DNA of 41,588 nt from Candidatus Roizmanbacteria bacterium RIFCSPLOWO2_01_FULL_37_12. Lineage in GTDB: Bacteria; Patescibacteriota; Microgenomatia; UBA1406; GWC2-37-13. A program made the translations under genes and the position numbers. Below are positions 31,017-40,690 of this stretch, piece after piece. The number at the start of each line of letters is the position of its first letter. Position 1 is the stretch's first letter. Location of the stretch: assembly GCA_001789645.1 (NCBI GenBank), contig MGAG01000002.1:38621-80208 (forward strand). The letters run 5' to 3'. The notes beneath the pieces are model-generated. The model made no database searches, was not told the origin of the DNA, and saw only the letters and a program-made list of their open reading frames with translations.

Positions 31017-33178
31017 TCACTAATAATGCAGAGTTTGTTGGTGCATTTGACGGGTTTGTATTTGACTTTGCAGGATTTTTCCAAAGACTCCAGGATTGCT
31101 TTTTGAACATCTATCGCTTCGTGATTAAGAGTCGGATATTCTGGGCAACCGAAAAGTGTGCAAGTTGCCGTTATTTTTACGGGACAACTTTGAACAGCCT
31201 TTTGCAGGGCAAACGCAATGTCTGTTTTAAAGGCAGCCAATCCGGACTGCGGATTATCCAGAAGTAAATTTTTTTTACCGGTTAAATAAAAAAGGTAGGT
31301 GTCGTCGACCGAGAGGATGAGGATTTCGTCTTCAGGCCAATTTTCCTTAATCATTTCAGCATCAAAATAATAATAACGCTTTACTTGATTTTCTAGCTCG
31401 GGTATAAATATTTGTTCCTTTTTCAACCCGTCGAGTTTAGTTTTGATCATGGTTGCCACTGCTTGTTTTCGGCTGAACGCGGGATAGACGATAAAAAATA
31501 CAAAAAATAAAATATAAAAAATAAAAGATAATCGCTTATTAATGTTTATCTTTGCAAAAATTAAACCAATAAATATAAAAGTGTTTAATAAAAAAAATAT
31601 TGAGATGTGAAATAAGTTGTGTGGATGGCTTCTACCGATATAGTATATTCCGGCAAAAAGAGAAAGATTAGCTGAAAACAATAAATGAGTTAGATTCTGT
31701 CGCGAACCTAATTCTTGCAAGTCTTTACTCCAGATTCTGTCAGAAGTTTCATTCCCACCAGTGCTCGACTGGCGGCGAATATCGCCAGATCTGCGCGCTG
31801 TTGGGAGCCCTTTCACTTCTGCCATCTGCTCCCTAGTTTTTTGCCTAAAAAAATAAATTATTGATGCAAAATAAACTAGCAAAACAAACCAGAAATGGGT
31901 TCGCCAGGGAATTGGGATCATGGCAATACCGGATACGGCAAAGTCCCTTAATCTGTTTGAGGCTGTGAAATAGTCTATTAGAGGTTTTCCTAACAGGAAA
32001 TGGATAATGTTTATCGTAATTAAAAAAAGAAAAATATTAAAGATAAAGAAGCCAATAGATTTAATTAACATATTCAAGCCAATTTTTCCCGCCAAAAATA
32101 AAAGCATTAGAGTCAAGGAATAAGCCAAGAAAAGAGCGATTCCGACTTCGACATTCCAGATGGACAGAAGAGACAAGAGAAAAATCAGCTTATAATTTGC
32201 CGGATTTTTGAATCTTTGTACCAAGAAAAGCGAGATAATGAAAGGCAACCAGCGCATCGGACCAATCTGAGGATAGGTGTTTGGCAGGTGAAAGAGGGAA
32301 AAATAATTAATGGTCAGGATGGAGAAAAGTCCCAATAGCCCCATAACGACCGAACGGCTTGATTTGTAAATAATCCAAAAGCTAAAAAAATACTGCAGGA
32401 TATAAAGAATCCAGGTAAAAAAAGGAAGGTAGAATGGGTTGAAAACGCCTACTTGGTAAAGAAATCCCAACAAGAGAATGGAGAGAAATCCATATTGGGA
32501 GGAGGTAGTCGTAAATATCGTCTTCTTGTGAGCGAGTTCATAGATCGGGCCCAGGAAGTAAGCAGTGTCGTGCGTACTTTGCGGAAATCTTGGTTCAAAA
32601 GTAAAGAGTGCAACTGTTATTAAGACTAGGGAAACCATTATGATCGGAGTTTTTTTAAGAGCTCGCGAAATTAAGATTATTAGGGCGATTAGGCTCAGGT
32701 AGGCTATAAGTATAAAGACCGAGGAGATTGGATCAACTGGGGATTGAATAAACTGAATATTATTTTTTAAAGGATATTCCCCGATATTTATAAAAAAAAT
32801 AACCAGAAGAAATATAAAAAACAAAAATCCCAATTTCCAACTAACAAGTATTCCAAACAAATTCGGAGTTCCAATTTTCAATTTTTCAAACAGTTTGGAT
32901 TTTGAATTTTTGCTATTTGGACTTTGTTTGTAACTTGTGAATTGGTTCTTGGGACTTGATTTATATAAGATGAAGATAACGATAACCCAAATAAAAGTAA
33001 GACTTAAATAAAGCGGAATTTCATAGGGTTCGGGCGAAAACAATTCTTTAGCAAAAAAACTAGGATCCTGAAAGGGAGGAAAGTAGCGGTTAAGTACTTT
33101 GATAAGAATTTTATAGGTAAAGACAAAAAGATTTGTCAGGAAAAAGGCTACATTTATAAACCAAATAGTATTATTCAT
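31013..33178 (-). CDS. Large polytopic membrane protein with Cys-containing external tail
   Basis: This 721-residue protein has over ten membrane segments and an extracytoplasmic C-terminal domain ending in VKYKPVKCTNKLCIISD with several cysteines (probable disulphides). The layout resembles GT-C/PMT-like glycan enzymes, but no Asp-Glu first-loop motif was found. The tail matches the partial gene at 41289. Residues about 447-481 (GLPTARRSGDIRRQSSTG) come from an in-frame palindromic repeat. It overlaps the next gene upstream by 4 bases. Confidence 0.72.
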   Translation of the reverse strand: MNNTIWFINVAFFLTNLFVFTYKILIKVLNRYFPPFQDPSFFAKELFSPEPYEIPLYLSLTFIWVIVIFILYKSSPKNQFTSYKQSPNSKNSKSKLFEKLKIGTPNLFGILVSWKLGFLFFIFLLVIFFINIGEYPLKNNIQFIQSPVDPISSVFILIAYLSLIALIILISRALKKTPIIMVSLVLITVALFTFEPRFPQSTHDTAYFLGPIYELAHKKTIFTTTSSQYGFLSILLLGFLYQVGVFNPFYLPFFTWILYILQYFFSFWIIYKSSRSVVMGLLGLFSILTINYFSLFHLPNTYPQIGPMRWLPFIISLFLVQRFKNPANYKLIFLLSLLSIWNVEVGIALFLAYSLTLMLLFLAGKIGLNMLIKSIGFFIFNIFLFLITINIIHFLLGKPLIDYFTASNRLRDFAVSGIAMIPIPWRTHFWFVLLVYFASIIYFFRQKTREQMAEVKGLPTARRSGDIRRQSSTGGNETSDRIWSKDLQELGSRQNLTHLLFSANLSLFAGIYYIGRSHPHNLFHISIFFLLNTFIFIGLIFAKININKRLSFIFYILFFVFFIVYPAFSRKQAVATMIKTKLDGLKKEQIFIPELENQVKRYYYFDAEMIKENWPEDEILILSVDDTYLFYLTGKKNLLLDNPQSGLAAFKTDIAFALQKAVQSCPVKITATCTLFGCPEYPTLNHEAIDVQKAILESLEKSCKVKYKPVKCTNKLCIISD
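31735..31835. repeat. Palindromic repeat inside the 721-residue membrane protein gene
   Basis: GACTGGCGGCGAATATCGCC and words such as CAGAAGTTTC...CACTTCTG form nested inverted repeats. It codes for a hydrophilic, Arg/Ser-rich loop between membrane segments. It differs in sequence from the CTTCGAC family. Confidence 0.55.
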
Positions 33179-34572
33179 TTTTTTCTCAGTTGACTACAGA
33201 CATTTTCCACCTCTTTTGGAAGGCGGTAAAAAGATTCCGGGTTACTTGAATTTTTTAGACAGTGGAACAGGCGGGGAGAATACTCATGAACTTTATATTC
33301 ATCCGATTCTACGGAATACCTGATTATTTGGTAGTGGTTAGGTAGAGAAATTATATTTAGAAAAAGCATCGTGGTTAATGTAAACACCAGCAATACTTTA
33401 GTTTTTGGCCAAAAACGAATAAATTGATTAATCGCCAAGGAGGAAAAAAGTAAAATAAAAAGGTTTAAAGGAAAAGCATAGTAAATCCTCCGGATTCCAG
33501 GCCAGACCATTTGGGGCTGCTTGATGAGCATGAAGAAGGTCATAATAAAGACCAAGAAAAAAGAAAGCAGTAGTAAGAGAAAAATTTCCTTTTTTTTGGA
33601 TTTAAATATCGCAACAAAGCCGAAGACTAGGGCCAAAACAATAATAAACAAATGGGTGTTACCCAAAAAATAAGAAAAGGTATCTAGTATAAAAAGCAAG
33701 GAATCAATTACAAAACTCCATAGCTTCAACCAAAGATTTGAGATGATCCAACGGGGATCCTGTCGAGTGTAGGTTAAAAAGTCAGGGCGCATAAAGATAA
33801 TATTTGGTTGGACACCCGTAATCCGCTTAATAATAGATGGACCAAGATAATAGTCATAAAGAAGAGCTATAAGCGATGAAAAAAGAAATAAGATAAAAAA
33901 TCTTTTATATGTTTTTTTTCTTGTAAAGGCCCATAAGGCAAAAAAAATAAAAGTTATAGCCAGAAGAAAAAAATGACCCTGCCGGTCGGAAATCGACATG
34001 AGAAAAGACAACGGAAGCAAAAGTAGACTTAATTTTTTGTTTTTAGGTGAAAGCTGCTGCAGTATCAGATAAAGGATAAGAATTAAAAAAACAGATGACA
34101 AAATTTTGCCGGTACGGAAAAAAATTCCGGAAAAAAAAACGGCTGGAGCAGTAAGAAAAAGTGAAAATAAAAGCAAAACAATTAAAGGCGATTTGAGACC
34201 GATGAAATTTCCGACAATTTTAGCAGTTACAAACAGAATAATCACAAGCCCTAAATAATAAATTAAAGAATAGAAATGAGGAAAACCAAAATTAATTGAG
34301 ATTTTGATAAAATTCGCGTCTAACATGTCAAAAAAATAACTCAGTTCCCGCGCCTGATAAAAACCCCAGTCATTTTTTTGTATGTCAAATATTTTTTGCA
34401 GAACCGGCCTGTTGTCAAGATAATTCAAGATAAAACTTTGTGATTCGTATTGAAGGGATGCTCCTCCGCGAAAATGAATAGAAGCAATAAACAACAGCGA
34501 TAAAAAAATAATTCCGAAAATTAAAATAAATTTATTATTTTCCAACTGGTTCAGAATTTTATTTAAGAGCAT
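33175..34572 (-). CDS. Polytopic membrane protein, possible GT-C-like
   Basis: This 465-residue protein has about ten membrane segments, a first external loop FRGGASLQYESQSF, and a short soluble C-terminal tail (ESFYRLPKEVENVCSQLRK). It resembles bacterial integral-membrane glycosyltransferase-like proteins of surface-glycan clusters. Function is not determinable. It overlaps neighbours on both sides by 4 and 14 bases. Confidence 0.7.
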   Translation of the reverse strand: MLLNKILNQLENNKFILIFGIIFLSLLFIASIHFRGGASLQYESQSFILNYLDNRPVLQKIFDIQKNDWGFYQARELSYFFDMLDANFIKISINFGFPHFYSLIYYLGLVIILFVTAKIVGNFIGLKSPLIVLLLFSLFLTAPAVFFSGIFFRTGKILSSVFLILILYLILQQLSPKNKKLSLLLLPLSFLMSISDRQGHFFLLAITFIFFALWAFTRKKTYKRFFILFLFSSLIALLYDYYLGPSIIKRITGVQPNIIFMRPDFLTYTRQDPRWIISNLWLKLWSFVIDSLLFILDTFSYFLGNTHLFIIVLALVFGFVAIFKSKKKEIFLLLLLSFFLVFIMTFFMLIKQPQMVWPGIRRIYYAFPLNLFILLFSSLAINQFIRFWPKTKVLLVFTLTTMLFLNIISLPNHYQIIRYSVESDEYKVHEYSPRLFHCLKNSSNPESFYRLPKEVENVCSQLRKK

Positions 34573-36082
34573 AAATTATTGTGAGCGGAACTCCAAATCT
34601 CTCGACGGCATAAATTTTTTTATTTTGGTCAAATTGAAGATATTGTTCCCAGCGGGTGAAACAAAGCGCAAAGTCAACTTTAGAAAAATCACTACTCCAC
34701 TGCATATTTTTACTAAAGTAGTAGGTTGAGGAAATAGGATTTCCACAACTATAAATATAATAGACTCTATCGTTTTTAATTTTATTTTTTTTTAACCACT
34801 CTACAGCTTCTTTATAGCTTGCTCCCCAATAATCCGTCTCAAAGTTTAGATACGCCCCTTTCAAGCCACCAACCGCTTCGTTGAAATAAGTATATTGATA
34901 AGGATGAAGCAAAAACAAGTTTTTAATGACAAATAACAGATTAATACCGACAAGAATTAGTAATAGATAAAATATCGGTTGTTTCTTAAAATTAAGTATA
35001 AACTCTGCGAGTGATATAGTGGCTAAAAATACTATAATCACCTGAAAAAAGAGGTAGTGCCTGACGGCGTCGTAAATTACCGGTTTAAAAAGAATAAAGA
35101 AAACAACGTTTACAAGAAAAGCCGAAAAAAATATTAAAAATAGTTTATGCCTGAAAAAGTTTTTTAAATAAATAGGAGAAGCTATGAAAAAAAATATAAG
35201 GTAAAGCGGCATTGTGGCAAAAATCCAAACAGGAAGATAAAACCACGGTAATTGAGTACTGATAACATTTTTTCCCAGTGTTAAGATGGGAGTTTCGTAA
35301 GGAAAGCTATTTGAGGCTTTGAGAATGTCAAAAAAGTGTTCCGGAAAGTTGCTGCTGATATATGGCCAGCTTAGAGTCATGATTAAAGTAGCTATAAAAA
35401 AAATCGACACAGTCATTAATATTTCATTCCGCAGGTATGTCCAAATCCCCCACCTTTTTCTGGAATTCATATCCGAGACAAATATATAGAAGTCATAAGC
35501 AAAAAGAATCAGATACAGGGTAAAACCGATTATTCTAAAAGACTGACTTAAACCAAAAAGAATCCCCAGCAGCAATATTTTAAATATTATTTTTTTCCGA
35601 TTAACCAAAAAAAAGATTGACACCAGGCTTAAAAAGTATGAGACTGCAAATGAGACATCTTTAATGTTGGTTGGAATATCGCCGATTAAACGGGGAGTCA
35701 GGAATAAAAAAACAGGACCAAGTAAAGCAATCAGAGTATTTTTATAAAATTTATACAGAGCAAAGTATGAGGCTAAAAAAAGCGGCAGCGCAAAGATAAG
35801 ATTTAAAAGATGATAGATTTCGTAGGATTCTTTAGGGTTAAAAACAGATAAAATAGCGCCATATAACTGATTGTGGAGATAGTGAGCTTGAGGCGGCGGC
35901 TTTTTATTTAGCAATATCTCCAAGTCTTCCGAGCTTGGACCGGTAAAGAAATATCGGAAAAGAGACTTTCCGTTCTTATACATTACCTCCTCGTCATGGG
36001 TTATTCCATAATCTTTAAAAGTTAAGAAAGAAAAAATTAAATAGGCGATGATAAAGGTAATCAGTAGAAAGTGTTTAGACAT
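34559..36082 (-). CDS. GT-C-like polytopic membrane glycosyltransferase
   Basis: This 507-residue protein has about ten membrane segments. The first loop YGITHDEEVMY has the Asp30-Glu31 pair expected of GT-C enzymes. The C-terminal part (HPYQYTYFNEAVGGLKG, FETDYWGASYKEAVEWL, FTRWEQY) is close to that of the protein at 17765, so they are paralogues. It probably transfers a sugar from a lipid carrier outside the membrane. Confidence 0.82.
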   Translation of the reverse strand: MSKHFLLITFIIAYLIFSFLTFKDYGITHDEEVMYKNGKSLFRYFFTGPSSEDLEILLNKKPPPQAHYLHNQLYGAILSVFNPKESYEIYHLLNLIFALPLFLASYFALYKFYKNTLIALLGPVFLFLTPRLIGDIPTNIKDVSFAVSYFLSLVSIFFLVNRKKIIFKILLLGILFGLSQSFRIIGFTLYLILFAYDFYIFVSDMNSRKRWGIWTYLRNEILMTVSIFFIATLIMTLSWPYISSNFPEHFFDILKASNSFPYETPILTLGKNVISTQLPWFYLPVWIFATMPLYLIFFFIASPIYLKNFFRHKLFLIFFSAFLVNVVFFILFKPVIYDAVRHYLFFQVIIVFLATISLAEFILNFKKQPIFYLLLILVGINLLFVIKNLFLLHPYQYTYFNEAVGGLKGAYLNFETDYWGASYKEAVEWLKKNKIKNDRVYYIYSCGNPISSTYYFSKNMQWSSDFSKVDFALCFTRWEQYLQFDQNKKIYAVERFGVPLTIIYALK

Positions 36083-36088
36083 CTGAGG

Positions 36089-36844
36089 TTAAAAATCCTT
36101 AGTATAACTCAGTTTAATATTGATATATATTTTTTTACCCTGATCAAGATAGTAGGCAAAAGAATGATTAGGATAGGAGCGAGCTTTCAGTTTTTGTATT
36201 AAATCTTTTGCCAGATATTTTTTATTAAAATCAATAAAATCAAGTTCGTCGACCTGTTTGGCCAGATGATAAGTTGCATAAGAATTACTTTGAGCAATCC
36301 TCCTTACGGAGTTATTTTTAATTTTAGGCCAGGTTTTTTTAAATAAGATAAGCAAAGAATTCCAGGTTTTCTTTTCGAGTGAACCAGCCGTATCAACCGG
36401 CTCTATCTCGATTTTTTTTTGCGCAATTATATCTCCGGTATCAATTCCCTTATCAATAAAGTGAAGGCTGACACCGGCCGGAGTTGATTCGATAAAAGGC
36501 CAGACATTCGGATTCATCCCGCGGTTATATGGAAGAAAGCCGGGATGAAAGTTGATGCAGCCTATTTTGGTCAGATTTATTAATTCAGGTTTAAGAATAT
36601 ATCCCCAAAAGGCTGCGATAATAATATCCGGATCCAGATTTTTAATTTTTGTTAAAGTTTTTTTTAGCTTAAACTGACCTGCTGAAAATATATTTTCAGT
36701 TTTAACAGTATTGATTATTTCTTTTGTATATTTCTGTTTTTCTATTTCGTGAACTCCCAAAGCTATAATATTTTCTCTTTTTGATTTAAGATAGCGTGCA
36801 ATTTCAAGACCGACCCAGTTGTTGGCAAGTAGGAATATTCGCAT
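36089..36844 (-). CDS. Sugar N-formyltransferase (methionyl-tRNA formyltransferase fold)
   Basis: This 251-residue protein has the formyltransferase core CINFHPGFLPYNRG (Asn98, His100) and HFIDKGIDTGDII (Asp135), the family N-H-D set, with 10-formyl-tetrahydrofolate as donor. It lies next to a DegT aminotransferase, as in pathways making N-formylated dideoxy-amino sugars, so it is likely to formylate a nucleotide-linked amino sugar rather than initiator tRNA. Confidence 0.85.
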   Translation of the reverse strand: MRIFLLANNWVGLEIARYLKSKRENIIALGVHEIEKQKYTKEIINTVKTENIFSAGQFKLKKTLTKIKNLDPDIIIAAFWGYILKPELINLTKIGCINFHPGFLPYNRGMNPNVWPFIESTPAGVSLHFIDKGIDTGDIIAQKKIEIEPVDTAGSLEKKTWNSLLILFKKTWPKIKNNSVRRIAQSNSYATYHLAKQVDELDFIDFNKKYLAKDLIQKLKARSYPNHSFAYYLDQGKKIYINIKLSYTKDF

Positions 36845-36863
36845 ATTAAGAAGTATTTGTAAA

Positions 36864-37970
36864 TTATGTTAACAGTTTTATTAATACCTTGCAGATATAG
36901 TCAATTTCGTTTTCGCTACGTGTTAAACCACTGGGAAGATTAAGTCCGTTTAAACTAAGATGATGGGCGATCGGTGTATTCCGTTCCTCATACATAGGAA
37001 ACTTGCTAAGCGGATAAAAGAATGGACGGCTGTCAATGTTGTACTGTCTGAGTTTTTTAATCAATTGATCACGGCTATATTTAAATTTTTTTTCCAGAAC
37101 TATTGAAGTCATCCAGCGATTGCTTTTTGTACCAGGTCTTTCAATGTTCATGGAGATTCCGTCAAGAACTTTTAATCTTTTATAATACCAATCAAAAATC
37201 CTTCTTTTTTTATTGACAAATTGATTTATCCTTTCGAGCTGAGCTAAACCCAATGCGGCTGCAATATTTGGCATTTCAAAACTGTAGCCGACCGAAGTTT
37301 GCCAGAACTTCTTTTTCGGATCTTCCCCGTGGGTATTGAGATAGACACCTTTATCATAGAGTTTTCTGTCGTTAGTGACAAACATCCCGCCAAAGCCGGT
37401 TACCATAATTTTGGCTCCTTGAAAAGAAAAGGCTGCGCAATGGCCGAAACTCCCCGGCATATTACCCTTATATACCGACCCTATGGCCGGACAGGCGTCC
37501 TCAATGACCTTAATATTATGTTTACGCGCAATCTTCAATATTTCATCCATTTCACAAAGGTTTCCATAAATATGTACGGGCATTACTGCCTTTGTCCTGT
37601 TAGTTACTGCTTGCTTGAATTTTTCAGAATCCATACACCAAGTATCCTTTAAGACGTCGACAAATACCGGTTTGGCGCCTAGAAGTTTCACCACGTCTGA
37701 ACAGGCAAAAAAGGTGATCTCAGGGATTATGACTTCGTCTCCGGGTCCAACACCAAGAGCTGCCAATCCTAACCAGAGAGCACCCGTACCGCCTGAGGTT
37801 GTAAGAGAATATTTGACACCGATGTACTTGGCAAAAGCATGTTCGAAGCTATGGATATAGTCAGCATGATGTTTGTTCCAACCGTTTTTAACAGCATCCA
37901 GAACATAGTCAATCTCTTTTTCTGAAATTGAAGGGCCTGCGGTGAGAATGATATCTTTAGCTTTTCTCAT
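36864..37970 (-). CDS. DegT/DnrJ/EryC1 sugar aminotransferase
   Basis: This 368-residue PLP enzyme has the Schiff-base Lys187 in FSFQGAKIMVTG, Asp158 in IEDACPAIG, phosphate-binding SGGTGAL (59-65) and EITFFACSD. It transaminates a keto-sugar nucleotide. The usual TGEGG after the lysine is TGFGG here, a change next to the active site. The 5' end of the gene overlaps the end of the GT2 gene by 14 bases, and the formyltransferase follows 19 bases later. Confidence 0.9.
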   Translation of the reverse strand: MRKAKDIILTAGPSISEKEIDYVLDAVKNGWNKHHADYIHSFEHAFAKYIGVKYSLTTSGGTGALWLGLAALGVGPGDEVIIPEITFFACSDVVKLLGAKPVFVDVLKDTWCMDSEKFKQAVTNRTKAVMPVHIYGNLCEMDEILKIARKHNIKVIEDACPAIGSVYKGNMPGSFGHCAAFSFQGAKIMVTGFGGMFVTNDRKLYDKGVYLNTHGEDPKKKFWQTSVGYSFEMPNIAAALGLAQLERINQFVNKKRRIFDWYYKRLKVLDGISMNIERPGTKSNRWMTSIVLEKKFKYSRDQLIKKLRQYNIDSRPFFYPLSKFPMYEERNTPIAHHLSLNGLNLPSGLTRSENEIDYICKVLIKLLT

Positions 37971-38898
37971 TCAATATTTTTTTAATTATATATCTTGGCC
38001 TTCGTTTTACTTCGAGGAATATTTTACTGATGTATTCTGCTATTATGCTGATCGATAAGAGCTGGATGCTACCCAGAAATAGTATCAATATAATTATAGT
38101 CGGGATTCCGCGCGGTGTATTTTTGAAAACCAGGATCAGAAACAGTTCTATAAAAAGGAGAATAAAAGAAAAAAACATAACGACTAATGCTACTCTGGAA
38201 ATCCACTCCAGGGGTTTGAAGGAAAAATTAATAATTATAGTTTTTGCCCACCATAAGCCCGAAATAAATGTTTCGCTTGAGCGCCCGTGCTGGCGAGCCA
38301 TTCGCTCGTATTCTATACCGATTTGTTTGAACCCAACAAAAGCCCTAAGACAGCGCAAATAATAGTCATATTCGTCAATTTTTATCAACTCTCTGGTTAC
38401 TCTTTTGTCGATTAATGAAAATTCACCGGCGTCTAAGGGAATATTGATATAGGCAAGTTTTTTCAGGAGAAAGTAAAAAAATTTATAAAAAAAATTCATG
38501 AGCATGCCATAGCCTTTTCGATGTGTTCTTACTCCGTAGACAACTTGATAACCCTGTTCCCATTTTTTAACAAATTGCGGTATAAGTTCAGGAGGATCCT
38601 GAATATCACCGTGAAGCAGTATTACGGCATCACCTTTTGCAAGTTTCATCCCGGCTAAAAAGCTGGGTTGAGGCGAGTCAAAATTTCTGCTCATCAGGAT
38701 GACTTTGACCTTTTGATCTTTTTTACTCAACTCATAGAATATCTCATTTGAGTCGTCGACAGAGTCATTATCAACATATATAAGCTCATAATCATATGGT
38801 ATTTTCCTGAAGACTGTCATCAGCCTTTTGTACATCGGAAGAATATTACCCTGTTCGTTGAAGCAAGTTATGATTATTGAAATTAATTTTTTTTTCAT
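37957..38898 (-). CDS. Family 2 glycosyltransferase with two membrane segments (GtrB/ArnC-like)
   Basis: This 313-residue enzyme makes a polyprenyl-phosphate sugar in known relatives. It has ISIIITCFNEQGNI, VDNDS (42-46), HGD (96-98) as the metal motif (usually DAD) in LLHGDIQDPPEL, a Gly/Arg region ARQHGRSSE, and two C-terminal membrane segments (about 232-257 and 268-290). Such lipid-linked sugars would feed the GT-C-like proteins in the same operon. Confidence 0.88.
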   Translation of the reverse strand: MKKKLISIIITCFNEQGNILPMYKRLMTVFRKIPYDYELIYVDNDSVDDSNEIFYELSKKDQKVKVILMSRNFDSPQPSFLAGMKLAKGDAVILLHGDIQDPPELIPQFVKKWEQGYQVVYGVRTHRKGYGMLMNFFYKFFYFLLKKLAYINIPLDAGEFSLIDKRVTRELIKIDEYDYYLRCLRAFVGFKQIGIEYERMARQHGRSSETFISGLWWAKTIIINFSFKPLEWISRVALVVMFFSFILLFIELFLILVFKNTPRGIPTIIILILFLGSIQLLSISIIAEYISKIFLEVKRRPRYIIKKILNEKS

Positions 38899-39821
38899 TT
38901 GGATTTTAAAGTAGTTGAGATAGTTTTAGTCAAACCATCTGCAGACAGTCCCAGCCTTTTTCTGAGGTAACTCTGCGAACCAAGCTCTTTGACAAATCCG
39001 TCGGGTATCGCGATAATTTTTAATCTGGGAGGATTTTTTATTTGAGTCAATATCTCAGCTATTGAGGAGCCAAGCCCTCCTATGGCGCTGTGTTCCTCGA
39101 CAGAAAAGACGATTTTTTTCCCCAGACTATATTTTAGTATTGCCTCTTTATCTACAGGTTTAAGCGTATGGAGATTAATAATTGTTGCTTTAATATTAAA
39201 CTCATTTCGTAATATCAGATCTGCCTTAAGCAGTTCGTCGGTAAGCGGTCCGCTAGAAAAAATCGCTGTGTCATTTCCGGTTCTAAGGATCACTGCTTTG
39301 CCAAATTCAAATTTATAGGGTTTACTATAAATCAAAGGCTCCCGTCTTTTTCCAATCCTCAGATACAGAGGATGCCGATATTTGTATAATTTTTTGACAC
39401 CCAAGACAGCTTCAATTTCATCAGCCGGAGAAAAGATCGACATATTTGGCAAGACTCGCATGATAGCAATATCCTCAAGGGCAAAGTGAGTACTGCTTAA
39501 ATAACCATAGGACATGCCTCCGCCGATTCCCAACAAAGTAACGTCAAGGTCATGAAAACATATATCGTTCCGAATCTGTTCGTAGCTTCTCATGATGAGA
39601 AAGGAGATAATAGAATAAACATAGACTTTTTTACCGGAAAGAGCCAGTCCCGAAGCTATTCCCAGCATATTTTGTTCAGCTACACCTACGTTGATGAAGC
39701 GCTCCGGAAAATCTTTTTCAATTTGTTCAACAGCGGTGTAACCTAAGTCACCGGCTAAAAAATAAATATTTTTATCCTTTTTCATCAATTTGTAGACTTG
39801 GTTGACTATCGCTACTCTCAT
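38895..39821 (-). CDS. Transketolase, C-terminal subunit, copy 2
   Basis: This 308-residue protein has catalytic Glu in VGVAEQNMLG, GIGGGMSYGYLSSTH, and VEEHSAIGGLGSSIAE. It pairs with the subunit at 39839 and is clearly diverged from the copy at 21841. It overlaps the GT2 gene by 4 bases. Confidence 0.92.
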   Translation of the reverse strand: MRVAIVNQVYKLMKKDKNIYFLAGDLGYTAVEQIEKDFPERFINVGVAEQNMLGIASGLALSGKKVYVYSIISFLIMRSYEQIRNDICFHDLDVTLLGIGGGMSYGYLSSTHFALEDIAIMRVLPNMSIFSPADEIEAVLGVKKLYKYRHPLYLRIGKRREPLIYSKPYKFEFGKAVILRTGNDTAIFSSGPLTDELLKADLILRNEFNIKATIINLHTLKPVDKEAILKYSLGKKIVFSVEEHSAIGGLGSSIAEILTQIKNPPRLKIIAIPDGFVKELGSQSYLRKRLGLSADGLTKTISTTLKSK

Positions 39822-39838
39822 AAAAATAATTTTCCAAA

Positions 39839-40690
39839 TTACAGGGTTGCCAAAATCTCCTGTTTGGTTTTTTCATCGACCGATTTGTAATGAGATTCAA
39901 ACTTCCCTTCGAAAAATGAAACACCCTTACCTTTAATCGTCCTGGCAATAATGAAGTTAGGCCAATTATTTTGGGATTTATCTAATCTGTTAAAGACAGC
40001 AATTAATTTTTCCATATCGTGTCCGTTTGTATTATAGACATTCCATCTGAACTGTCTAAGTTTTTCATCCAGAGGTGAAAGATCCAAGACGTCTTTTGTT
40101 TGTCCGTAACCCTGCAAACCGTTAGCATCAACTATAACCGTAAGATTTGACAGTTTGTGATGACCGGCGAACATTATAGCTTCCCAGGTAGAGCCCTCAT
40201 TCAGTTCACCATCGGAGACGAGTACAAAGACCCTGTTTGGTTTATGGTTATTGATAAAAGAAAGCGCAAATCCGATGCCAATTGGCAGCCCGTGGCCGAG
40301 CGACCCTGTTGACACTTCTATTCCCGGGACAACCCGCGTTGAGTGTTCTGGTAGAACCCCGCCATCGCGATCGTAGGTCTGCAATATTTTTTTGGCAAAA
40401 AAACCTTTTTCAGCTAAAGTTGAGTAAAGGGCAGCAGCACCATGCCCTTTACTAAGGATAAATATATCGCGTTTTGAACTGCCGGGATTTTTAGGAAAGA
40501 CCTTCATGGTGTGGAAATATAATACAGTGAGTATTTCTACAATAGATAAAGAACAGCCGATATGATGCGATTCATAAGGAGCAAGCATCCGAATAATATT
40601 TTTTCTTATCCTGTGGGCTATTTTTTCCAATTTAAACTTCTTCATTGTAAGATTTTTTCTTGAAAAATCAACCTTTAGTAGTTTAAGCAT
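39839..40690 (-). CDS. Transketolase, N-terminal subunit, copy 2
   Basis: This 283-residue protein has SKGHGAAALYS, STGSLGHGLPIG and SDGELNEGSTWEA for ThDP and substrate binding. The start may instead be the ATG at 40645 (MKKFKLEKIAHRIRK), which fits the copy 1 start better. The longer form overlaps the upstream gene by 16 bases. Its presence with aminotransferase and formyltransferase genes suggests ketol transfer to or from an amino-sugar precursor, an idea resting on context only. Confidence 0.92.
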   Translation of the reverse strand: MLKLLKVDFSRKNLTMKKFKLEKIAHRIRKNIIRMLAPYESHHIGCSLSIVEILTVLYFHTMKVFPKNPGSSKRDIFILSKGHGAAALYSTLAEKGFFAKKILQTYDRDGGVLPEHSTRVVPGIEVSTGSLGHGLPIGIGFALSFINNHKPNRVFVLVSDGELNEGSTWEAIMFAGHHKLSNLTVIVDANGLQGYGQTKDVLDLSPLDEKLRQFRWNVYNTNGHDMEKLIAVFNRLDKSQNNWPNFIIARTIKGKGVSFFEGKFESHYKSVDEKTKQEILATL

